The position numbers and the translations under genes are program-made. Below, piece by piece: positions 17,872-27,774 of a stretch of DNA of 64,000 nt. The stretch is from Incurvaria masculella (Eukaryota; Arthropoda; Insecta; Lepidoptera; Incurvariidae), in contig OX335645.2 in the NCBI GenBank assembly GCA_946894095.1, forward strand, positions 22,839,001-22,903,000, written 5' to 3'. Numbering within the stretch: position 1 is the stretch's first letter; every line of letters starts with the position of its first letter. The notes under the pieces were generated by a model. The model had not been told where the DNA came from and did not search any database. It was given only the letters and a program-made list of their open reading frames with translations.

Positions 17872-19257
17872 CTTGAAATTTTCAGAACATAGTTAATAAA
17901 ATATTGTATGTAGCAAAAATAAATATCTATAAGAACTTTGTTAAGATGGGTAGTTGCTAAAATTCCCTTATAACTTTCCTATTAATATAAAATTAAAAAA
18001 ACATAATTTTTGTTTGCAAAACCAGCATGTTTTTCACATGAATAAAATAAAATTAATACCTGTTTAGTGTATCCTCTACCCGTGCGTCGTGTTAGAGAAC
18101 ACAGCAACGAGGGTGGTGGAAGAACTTCACCATCGCTTTCAGAGTCGCGGTCATGGTGCTGTACCGGTGCGATAAGTTTACGTTGACGTTTGCGGGTGAC
18201 GCTAGTGGAGGCACTGCTTCCACTCGCAGCAGTGGTTGCAGATATGGTAGCCGTTTCGCGGGGTACCGATCGCTTGCAAGACTTATTTTTTGACGTCAGC
18301 GTAGACCCTCGCGTTTCGTCTTCACTATCTGTTCCAAACAGTTCATAGATTTTGGTTTTCTTCTTTTTGGATATTGCCGTTGTTGTTGTTGTATCTTCAT
18401 CTGAAGCGAAAGGGTTCCTGATGTTAGAACTCCTGCAATTCATAAATTTTTATTTTAAGCAACTTTTAACGACAATTATTGTAGGAATTTCAAACCCGTT
18501 GCGATTGATGAAATACCCAAAATAATAATCACTTTATAAACAAGACGCGTTAAGGATTCAATACAAATGTTGTAGGCAATACTTATAATACAATTGATTG
18601 GAATCATCTGTGAGTCTCTCGTTAACATAATAAAAAAATATTTTTATTAAGTTTACAGCCAATAATCAAGATACTAACAAGTATTTTCCGCAATTAATTA
18701 GGTCTTGCATTTTAAGAGTTGCAAGTACCTATTCAATGCTAGCTATAACACAATCCGCGGAAAATGTTTGCTGTAAACAAACTTTTAAAGACAATGCATT
18801 AAGAAATGGAAGATAAAATTAGCATCAAATAAATCGAATACAATTGATCGGGCTAAGTCGTAGGCCCTGTTGCTTAGTGATAACGTTAAAGTAACGTCAA
18901 CGTATAATTTAAATGCAACACTTTGTAATAGGAAATTGCTTCTGAATGAAGCAAAATTGATTCTATACGTTCCACGAAAAAAGTTAAGTGTTTAATCAAA
19001 CGTTAACTTAATTTTAACGTTGATTCTCTTCTTACAACTGAGCCTTAGTCTTGTTTCGCGAGTCTGCACACTAATCGGTATAAGGGACCGATAGTGTACA
19101 TCCAACAAGCATGCGGACAAGGTTCTATACAGTAAGGTACTTACATACTTGCGGTTATCGGCTGCTCGAAGCACTCGCTATATCTTCCACTATTATTACC
19201 ACTTTTCGTACTTTGCACTTTTCACTTGATTCTTCACTTCACTGCAGGACTTGAACT
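17573..19257 (-). CDS. Spliced early gene with start codon split over a splice junction (197 aa)
   Basis: The model is exon 1 19145-19257 (untranslated except its last two bases, AT), exon 2 18060-18432, exon 3 17573-17791. Donors are GTAAGT at 19144 and GTATTA at 18059; acceptors are TTGCAG ending at 18433 and TTTGCAG ending at 17792. Joining exon 1 to exon 2 creates ATG AGT TCT. Phases agree throughout and give 1+124+72 residues. The N-terminal two thirds is Ser/Thr- and acid-rich with basic KKKKTK and RKRQRK patches. The C-terminal domain (after VDPDKRGRYFVEVKVYE) looks folded but I do not recognise it. The gene lies just upstream of the polymerase on the same strand. A nuclear DNA-binding or replication accessory role is a guess. 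Confidence 0.65.
17822..17870. repeat. (AT)n microsatellite
   Basis: About 24 TA/AT dinucleotides in the intron between exons 2 and 3 of the spliced early gene. No other content. Confidence 0.95.
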
Positions 19258-19289
19258 GATAAATATTGAAGTCCAGTTCTGCTTTTATA
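19255..19289 (-). promoter_or_regulatory. TATA plus initiator promoter of the spliced early gene
   Basis: On the minus strand TATAAAA (19289-19283) lies 32 nt before the A of TCAGT (A at 19257), the arthropod RNA polymerase II initiator. The spacing is the textbook -32 to +1. The exon then runs to a GTAAGT donor at 19144, which supports this as the true transcription start. Confidence 0.75.
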
Positions 19290-19883
19290 ATGATTTTTTG
19301 TTAATGCGACAAATTCAATCGACCATTGACTTAGATATGATGTGGTCATCATAAAATTCAAATAATGTACTATTCATATAATTATTTTAATGAAATACAA
19401 AATTAAATAGTATTTATACAATCTATATATCTATATCTCTATACAAAATATACGATATACATTATATTTATCATAGTTATTCTGCACTTATTCATAATTC
19501 TTAATTCTCGTAAAAATATTTGATTAATCAGTAAACACATCATAAACTTAACATATAAAATGTATTTTAAGTTTAATTGCTTTCGCAACATTTTCAGAAT
19601 GCATTGTGTATTTCATTTCAATATTATCTTGTCCACATTACTTTTAAGTCGTACGCAAAGTATGTGGAGTGAAAACCGAAACGGTTGTACGTGCTCAAGC
19701 AAACAAAATGAACATACAGAAATATTGTCTCACGCTAAGTTGACGATTCAACATTTCCTGTTCACGATAAACCTAGTGCACGTAGAAATATGAGCAGGTT
19801 GTTATTTGCACCTGAGAGCTAATATGACAAATTTTGCATGGGAAAAATTATTGAAATGGGAATTAACAGTTTTAAATACATCC

Positions 19884-19919
19884 TATAAAAGCAATGTATA
19901 TTGCAGTAATGCAATCAGT
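19884..19919 (+). promoter_or_regulatory. Outward-facing TATA plus initiator promoter
   Basis: TATAAAA (19884-19890) lies 33 nt before the A of TCAGT (A at 19917) on the plus strand. Transcription would run toward the right TIR. A GTGAGT donor follows at 19971. With the minus-strand promoter at 19257 it forms a divergent pair about 660 bp apart. Confidence 0.65.
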
Positions 19920-20151
19920 TTGTGACATTCTCTCAGTGAACAAGTGCACCTTCAAATTGTGAAATACCGAGTGAGTACATATTAAATTTTTTTTTTTTTT
20001 TCGATTACTTACAGAACCTTTTTACCACAAGTTTTTTAAATCGTATAATATGCCTGTAAGGTGGTAGAAACTAACTATTTTAACGTAGTAAACGAACATT
20101 TTGTTCGCTTACAGGATTACATTATTATAACATACTTTTTGCACTAGGCTA
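19917..20151 (+). other. Candidate spliced transcript with only a 12-codon frame
   Basis: Downstream of the plus-strand promoter I see exon 19917-19970, an intron with donor GTGAGT and acceptor TTACAG ending 20014, exon 20015-20055 ending in ATG CCT, and an intron GTAAGG to CTTACAG ending 20114. The last exon stops after ten more codons (12 aa in total). There is no longer frame before the TIR. It may be a decayed gene, a non-coding RNA, or a leader. The ATG-codon-donor layout resembles the plus-strand gene at 12952. Confidence 0.4.
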
Positions 20152-20191
20152 GTTCACACAGCCCTGTGCGGTAGCTAGATTGTAAATTAAG

Positions 20192-20387
20192 CTAACGGTG
20201 TCAGAATGTATAGAATGCAGTTAAACGATTAGGGATACTAGATCACACGGATAGAATTGGGGGTTCTAGCTCTCTAACGATGTCAAAAATGTATAGAATA
20301 CAGTTAAACGATTAGGGATACTAGATCATACAAAGAGAATTGAGGCTTCCAGCTCATTTGAGCTGGATGCCCCAATTCTCTACTACT
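20192..20387 (-). repeat. Right terminal inverted repeat
   Basis: Reverse complement of 5414-5612, with two AGT units at the tip instead of three and two instead of three ~82-bp subunits in the series. It contains the same 48-nt hairpin at 20334-20381. It ends CTCTACTACT at 20387, directly before TATATT. Confidence 0.9.
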
Positions 20388-20393
20388 TATATT
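20388..20393 (+). repeat. Right target-site duplication TATATT
   Basis: Partner of 5408-5413. The flank continues ATTGTAAAGTTTCATT exactly as in the uninterrupted repeat copy at 4486. Confidence 0.9.
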
Positions 20394-20533
20394 ATTGTAA
20401 AGTTTCATTAAAATCCATTCAGTAGTTTTTACGTGAATGAGTAACAAACATCCATCCATCCATCCATCCATCCATCCATCCATCCATCCATCCACCCATT
20501 ATTACAAACATTCCCCTTTATAATATTTATTAG
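20394..20533 (+). repeat. Interspersed repeat, copy B, right part
   Basis: It continues copy B after the Maverick: the 'cagtagtttttacgtgaatg' phrase, a (CATC)n tract at about 20450-20490 and 'ccccttataatattt'-type end, as in copy A at 4486-4611. A short (TA)n run follows at 20535-20550. Confidence 0.85.
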
Positions 20534-21834
20534 ATATATATATATATATATTAGATATGGTAATGGACAATATTATCCACTCTTTTCAATCTATTTAAGA
20601 AAAAAAACCTATAACTCCATAGATTGTAACTAGAATTCACTACAAAAGTAATGAGAATCATTATTAAAAATATCCCAAAAAAATATTGTAAATGTTGGTT
20701 CACTACAAAAGTGATGAGTATAATTATAAGTAAACGCGAGTCCATAAAATATCTATCGTTTTTTATGGGAATGGACATGGATGGCATTCACCACATCTAC
20801 TGTGATAACATTAACAAAGATACTAATAATTACCTAACACACCTCATGGTAACCTTTCCAGGACCATCAAGGGCCTTTCTTCTATTGCACAGTTACACAG
20901 AACTGGATGAAATATACGAAAAAATGTCATTGCAGCTTCGAGCGATGTTCGTTCAATGCGATGGTACCCAAGGGCGGGATTAACCCTACCACCTTAGTAA
21001 TGAAGGGAATCTACAGTTTAGCATGGAATCCGAGCCAAGAACGACTAATCCCTTAGTCGTCTCCTACGACGACGGGACTAAAATCGGGACTTTACGCACC
21101 GAAAGCACTCTAATGGCGTCGAATGGCCTGCCTGCAAACGAGTGGACATTATTATTGTGTTGCCTTTTGTCCTGCTCTAACTCACTCACACACTTCGCAT
21201 TAAACTTAGACGAGCGTTCTAAATTCAAATATGCGTAAACAATCTCTGTCAATCACCTGAAACAGCCATCAATAACGCGACACACACGTGGGAAAAATCA
21301 AACCACCATCCACCAACGATCCGATCCGACGCGCCCTGTCCGCTCCAGCGCATCTCGTCCGGTGTCATGCGACAAAGAGTTATTTTTGTGTTTTTAACAG
21401 CGCGACGACACCAATAAAACGCCGCTGGGGCCGCACAAAGGGCGCAGGCGCGCGTGAAACAGAGAGTGATGGCTACATACTCGACCGATTGAGTTCTGGG
21501 AGGCGTTACCCGTCATCATTTTATTGATCACCTTTCGAGGGTGACGTTTTTATGCGATGTTCTATGAAATGTGACATCTGCTTTCTAACTTGATTGTACT
21601 GTAAACGTTTGTCGAAATTGCTTGATTCAGATCTCAAATAAAACAAGAAAGGAGATGTGCCTGATATGAGACGCGCTACGTCAATTTTTTAAAATTACCG
21701 ACTCAACTTGAATATACGTAAAGCGCACGAAAATAGTCGCAGACCTCTTGGACGGTTTGTGTTGGTGGGAATTCACTTTGTGACGCATTTCAGGAGCATA
21801 TTTGCGAGTGGCGGCTATCTTTGTACAGAGCGCT
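20534..21834. other. Intergenic with an inverted SINE-like copy
   Basis: At about 20757-21065 the common SINE phrases occur in reverse orientation ('gggattaaccctaccacc' and 'gaatccgagcca'). A GC-rich stretch follows at 21250-21530. Small open frames here are not supported by codon pattern, domains or splicing. Confidence 0.5.
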
Positions 21835-22121
21835 TAGTCCGACTTGTCACCTAAATTGGCGTTTGCGCCAAATCGATCCCATAGCGTTAAGAATTTAAAA
21901 GCGCGCAGTGGCCGATTAGGTTACGTGTCGTAGCCGTAAATACGTTAACGTTGCCGTTTACGCCTACTCCGCGTTTTCATACAAATCGGTGGTTTAGTTT
22001 CATTTTGACAGGTTAAAGACGTAAAACCACAGAATAAGTTGTATGGGTTTTTCAGTAGTTTTTCCGCGTTTTTCCGTAGCTTTGAAGTTCCGTCAACGCT
22101 AATTTAGTTAGTTTAGGACTC
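21835..22121 (+). mobile_element. MITE family B, diverged copy
   Basis: It begins TTAGTCCGACTTGTCACCTAAA and ends TTTAGTTAGTTTAGGACT, a decayed version of the ends seen at 38659-38997. The interior shares 'ccgcgttttcatacaaatcgg' and 'aaaaccacagaata'. It is non-coding. Confidence 0.65.
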
Positions 22122-25100
22122 TGGCTATTCTCTTCAGTCGTTTTAATAAATGTTAATTAAGGCAGAAGAGGCACGAATGTGGAATCCGCTTCGTCCATCT
22201 ATTCATCCAATGCGATGGTACCACCTCAGGCAGTCTAAACTCTACCGCCTAGTACGAAAGGAGCAACAGTCTTACGAACATGAATTTGGAACCATGGCGC
22301 AGCTCGCATTCGTAGCGTAATGCCCTTATCGAACTCGGAAGGAAAAATGGTGTATTCACGAGGGGCGATTGTTCTCGAATGGGAGGCGAGGTGCTGCACC
22401 CTGATCTTCGAGCCGCGTGCATGTTATAACGAGTCAAGCGCGGGTTGGACTCGCACACGAAGGATTTCGTACCATGCCAAAACAATATTTTTTATTTTTA
22501 CGATTTGTTGTTATAGCGGCAATAAAAATACCTACACATTGTGATTTCAAGCGTCTACCTATAACCATTATTAACATCGAAAAACTCCGAAAAAAAAACA
22601 CGATTCGGGGCTTCTTTATTTTATTATTTTTACTATTTGTTGTTATAGCTGCAATAAAAATACACACCCCGTCAACATTTAAACTTTTTAAATTTCAATT
22701 GTATTTATTTAAGCTCTTTGGTACTCAAACTGCACTTAGTTAAGTCACAAACTATTAGATTCTATTGTCTTACGGTGCCCGCTGACAGACGGATGGACGG
22801 ACAACATAGGATTAGCAAAGATAATACTAATAATTACGGCTTAGTAATAGCACCGAATAAATAACTTGCGTAGTACCTGGATCCCATCGGCAGCCTTTTG
22901 GGTACGGAAAGGTTTCAGGAAAAAATGAAGTGCTCATGTAAGCAATGCTATAGAAGTGTTTATTAAGCAAAATTAAAATTATTAAATTTGACTGGCCTTA
23001 GCTCAGCTGGACACAAAATGGGCACTTGAAAGCCATCTACTTGGGCTGTTGAAAACGAGGTTTCTCGTCGGGCTATAAAAGAATATAGGCGCGGTAGAGC
23101 TGAGAACTATCTTCGTAGACTCAGCTTGCGCGATGCAAAGCGCTGAGCAAATAGTGTGCTGTTTGATTTTGTCCTTTTCGCGGTTCGCGATTCACCCCAA
23201 CGGATTATCACGCGCGGTTCTATCACAAACATTTTATGCAAATAAATTTTGAAGCTCTACCGCAGCTAGGAAGCGTTCAAAATTCGAATTTTGAATTATA
23301 ATTTGGGTAACAATAAACATCTAAATTATAACCTCAAAGAACATTTTATTTCATTTTGAGCGTCTCGGAACTCATGGGCGCGAGGATTTACCTTCCTGGC
23401 CAGAAATCATGGGTTCGTTCCCCGCCTCGTTCATGCATCACTTTCTTTTTTTCTATGAGTGGTTCGGAATCCATGTTAAACTGTAGGTCCGTTTCTCCTA
23501 CTACCTGGTACCATCGCATTGGATGAAAAGATGGTCGAAGCGCCAATGCAAGATTGTCTGTGTTTTAAACTACTACAGAAGGAAGTATTACAGAAGTACT
23601 GTGTAGTACTTCCTTCTGAATGCGGTATGTTGAGCTGATTATCATAACCTTAGGTGCATATCCAGTTACATAAAACATTTTTTTTTATGTTACGCGCAGC
23701 ACTTGGCGTGCTAATTTCGTGTTTGAAAAAACATAAATGAACACTTTGTCATTGGTCCTCTTCAGCCTGAAGATTTTGATTTCTTTAATAAAATATTATA
23801 TTTATTTGTAATAGCCGAAATTATTTTCTTCTTGTAACTTTGTCAAATGAATTATAATTAGTGGTTCTCGTTCGTATGTTTTCCTTTACCGTAAGATTTT
23901 GTGTTTAATAAATGCTGGTCTCAGATGCCATCAAAGTTATCACGACTCACAAGATGCTGCGTTTTCTGAAGGAGGCGAGAATTGGGGGTGAACTGTAAGA
24001 AGGGAAAAGGCATAATAGATCTTTGAGGGGTTACCATGATATTTTCTCGAGTGAATAGCAAGTGCACAGGCAAGAGATTGATTAAATCTGACGTTTAGTT
24101 GCATTTCGCACCATGCTAATATAGTCTCCTAACGAGTTAACACATATAACAACCAACGAGAAAAAACCTCGAGGTTATATTCTCGTTGTATATAGTTGGC
24201 TAAGGTCCGAAATCTTTTTATATTTTTATATTTTCAAGATAAACTTGAGTCGAGGGCACTAATTTAGAGTTTATGGTAAGAAAAATAACCTTGACCTATT
24301 TATTTTCGACTGTTTTCATAAAAAAGTTATTTTTTTTTCCTTAAATCTACTCCTAATTAGTGCACTCAACCTGGATATAAGTGCATAAATCCAAAAAACT
24401 TCAAGGAAAAAATAAGTTCGGACTTTTAAATCACGACTTGAGGAGGGCAGCCGCGCAGCCGCCGCGCCGCCCTCAGACCTGACCCACCTTTTCATCTCTC
24501 CACACAATGATTTAGGAAGTGAAACAATACAGACTATTTAATGAGTTCAAATCAGTTTCCATACACGAAAATTTTCAAGTGAAGTCACAGAAGTAATAAA
24601 TAGACACGCATGCTGCAGCTCCTGAGTACATACCGCCTCGGTGTTGGACGTATTGTATCGGAGTTTTAAATAATGAAGGCAAATTTATTACGACTATGCA
24701 GGAGCTTAGTTCGAAATGTAATCCTGGGCGGCGCGGACAAGTGTCGATGTTGTGTTTAGTGGTGAATAGTGAAGTCGTCATATCGATAATTACAACAGTA
24801 TCGACGCATGCAACTGCACTTACCACTCGAAATTCTACTTTACTTTACTTTAAACTTTCTACTTCTACTTTAAAGTGATCATGGCATTCGTTATTAGTAG
24901 AAGAAAAAAAGTCAATTGAAACGTTTCTCAAATCAAAACCGCTAATATTAAAACAATTCACTATGTTTGGCTGACGGATTGACTATGGACAGATTACTAT
25001 TATTTTCATAACAATGAAAGCAGTTAAGCCAAGTCGTGTTTATTTAATCAATCCAATGGTTATTATTTATCAATAATAATCAGTTTCTTATTCATTTTCA

Positions 25101-26404
25101 AGTCGATAGTTCGAAGGAGGTAATACACTCTTAGAAAGACGAGGCTGAATTAATATTTCGTAGCGCTGCTACGAGCATCTACGAAATGCAATGAAGAAGG
25201 GTCATAAGATGGCAATGGTAAATAAGGGTAAGATTTAAAAAAAAAGGTAACTGTTATAATTACTTTCTACGTTACATAACCATAAAATAAGAAAACGTCA
25301 AAAAATACAGAAAAGCTAGGATTCTAATGAAATTTAAACCCTTATTGTTTTTCTTTCTGGACGCGTTATTTTTCGAATTGTATTGCCCGTATTGGAATAG
25401 GTGTAAAAACATAGATTAATATAGGTGGCTTTGTGATATTTATTTATTTAATAATTCAATGATTTTTCAAATCGACGGTTTTTCATTAAATGAAATAATA
25501 GAAATGGAAATTATTTCTAAAGACGATTAGTTTGTCGAAAAGCATTTTTCTGAAAATTCACATTGCATTGTTATATTTACAGTAACGTAAAATGAGAATT
25601 TAAATTTTAATCGACAACGCAAGCATTCCCCCCGCTTCCATTCGGTGCATCTGTATTTGCGTACGAACGCGCATGCCTCAGCCGCCCCGCGCCCCTCCGC
25701 CGCCGGCGACCTGTCTAGCTCATAATTCCATATTCAAATATTTTTAATCGCTAAAGTACACAAATCCACATTGCAATCCTTTCACTCGCGATAATAACGA
25801 ATTTGTTATTCATACTTTAAAGTTCCAAGAGATTTATTTCATGATTCTATGTATGTAATTTTTATCGATTCTAAAGGATTTCCTTGCATCTGTGCTACCC
25901 ATTTGAAATAACAGTTTGTTTTAGTTCAATTATAAAAAAAATTTTTTACATTTATAGATTTCTTCTTTATTCAAACAAACATTTTATTTTATTTATTAAT
26001 ACCTACATTTATGGTCTGGACAATTCGCATGTTTTCTACGAAATCGTCAATGGAAACGTTACTTTATTTGGAAGATTCCTCTCTGTAAATTATTATTATA
26101 ATCGAACAAGAAGGAAGGTTCTGGCATGGGACCTAGTTTCCATGTGTTTTATTAGGCTAATATGGCAGTAGGTGTGGTATGCGCAACACCACTATGTTAT
26201 ACATACCATACGCCGTAAAATCATAACCCAAATGTACATGAACTAGGTAGGTGTCATTGTCCTCAGGACAAGGGATGTAGTAATCGGCATACATAGTTAC
26301 GAAATCTTTGGGGATTTAATAATAGACAATCGCTCATTATGTTTCTTGAATTTATTCCAGTGCCTTCAGCGCCGAAGTAATCGTGGCCAACAGATCGCAG
26401 CTGC
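22122..26404. other. Long intergenic stretch, no supported gene
   Basis: Contains two similar segments (about 22485-22530 and 22615-22660, 'tttgttgttatagc.gcaataaaaat'), a SINE-like piece with a B-box-like GGTTCGTTCCC at about 23409-23420 and SINE body to 23545, and a 12-bp-arm palindrome at 23576-23618. A region at 23065-23400 has a TATAAAAG and AATAAA and could be an old solo LTR, unproven. I see no coding gene. Confidence 0.5.
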
Positions 26405-26590
26405 TAGTCCCAGTTGTCACCTAAACTGGCGTTAGCGCAACTTCGAAGTTCCGTAAAAACGTCAAGTTTTTACTAGATATTCTGTGGCTTTACTTCTTAA
26501 AGCTGTCAAAGTCAAACTCGGACTTTCGATTTGTATGAAAACGCGGAGTCGGCGTAAACGGCGACGTCGACATATTTACGGCAACGTTGA

Positions 26591-27140
26591 TTAAGGTGGC
26601 CCAACCCGCTCAACTTCCCATACAAACGGGAAAAGAAGATCGCGCCTATATTTCTTATCAGAGATCCCAAATTTTGCTCAAAAGAGTTTTATTTGATCGA
26701 TCTAGATGTCTGATGACCGTTGGCATTGTAAAATTGTGTTTGGTTTCTAAGTTATAAGGTCCGAAAGTTCGAATTTTTCGCGCGTTTTATACAATAACTT
26801 TGGTGGTTTATTGCGCAATGATAAAGTAAGAAAATCTTAAAAAGATTAGTCATTAGACATAGCTTATTTAATCAAGATTTATAATCTATTTGGTTTTTGT
26901 TAGATTTTTGACTACAGCGGTCGTGGTTTACTTTGAGCTATAAGTCGTTTCGATATCAAAATTTTCGTAAATCTTACCAAATCATACACTATGCACATTG
27001 TCTTTTTTGTAGACATATTGCATCTTCCTCATCACGGAGCCTGTCTTTTTCTTCGAAACAGAGAAGGTCCCAGAGCGCAACAGCACAGTTTTGTATCCTG
27101 TCCGCGAATGAGTTAGTCCCGCCGGGTTGGGCCACCTTAA
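26591..27140 (+). mobile_element. TTAA-flanked MITE, family A, copy 2
   Basis: Same ends and body as 1612-2161, inserted in the family B MITE with TTAA at both edges. Non-coding. Confidence 0.85.
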
Positions 27141-27231
27141 GCTGTCAAATCAAACTCGGACTCGCAAATGGTAGTTCGCGTAGCGCCCACAGCGCGCGCT
27201 CTTCAATTTCTCCATACATTTTAAAACGTAC

Positions 27232-27763
27232 TGTTACGCGGGTAGGGTGCAGATTAAAGAAGAAAACACCAATACTCAACACTCTTCCTTTATTTCAAAT
27301 AATTCACAAGCAAACTCACAAATACAATTTCACACTAGGTTAATTCAAACACTAATTTACAAACTATATCACTCACTTCACTGATTCACTTTAGAGCTAG
27401 TTCACTGCACTTCTATATCGCTTGTTGTCGCTCACTTCGCTTCCAAAAATAGACTGCCGCCCTCAGCGCCTTGGGCGCCTTTTATATCGGTGGAGCTTCT
27501 TTCCAGAACACTCCACCGATTTCTAGGCGCCCATGTAGGGCAGCAGTCGAGAACAATCTCCCTCGAGACATTACTAGAATGTCCGAGATTTGTTTCTGAA
27601 GTCAGCTGGACGAGGCGTCACTTTATATGGGACGACAGTGATGCGATAGCCTGCGCAATGCAATAAGACAAGTAGCGCCATCTACTGAAATTCGAAGGAA
27701 CCATTTGGCGCACTTTGGTAGTGTATCAGCGCTATGTCTTCGCAGCGGGGCGCGCTCGTAACA
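27232..27763 (-). repeat. Ty3/gypsy 3' LTR
   Basis: 532 bp, matching 32250-32781. On the minus strand it carries a TATAAAAGG box (near 27480) and an AATAAA signal nearer its 3' end (near 27285-27295), the usual U3-R-U5 order. Confidence 0.93.
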
Positions 27764-27774
27764 CTGCCTCCTCC

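Larger units (their letters stand above)
5414..20387 (-). mobile_element. Maverick/Polinton (adintovirus-like) element, apparently complete
   Basis: A 14,974-bp element bounded by inverted repeats and a TATATT duplication. It encodes the set that defines this group: protein-primed type B polymerase, A32-like packaging ATPase, retroviral-type integrase, adenain-like protease, major capsid and penton-like proteins, plus a phospholipase A2 minor capsid protein. Almost all genes run on the minus strand with gaps of about 130 nt or less; one small spliced gene runs on plus. The polymerase (1166 codons), ATPase, integrase and capsid frames have no stops, so the insertion is probably fairly recent. 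Signs of damage are a MITE at 13590-13991 and a protease lacking its own start. It is a virus-like mobile element resident in an insect genome, not evidence of an active infection. Confidence 0.95.

Noticed and set aside
20651..20983. 110-codon plus-strand frame
   Set aside because: It runs through an inverted SINE copy and has no domain; explained by the repeat.
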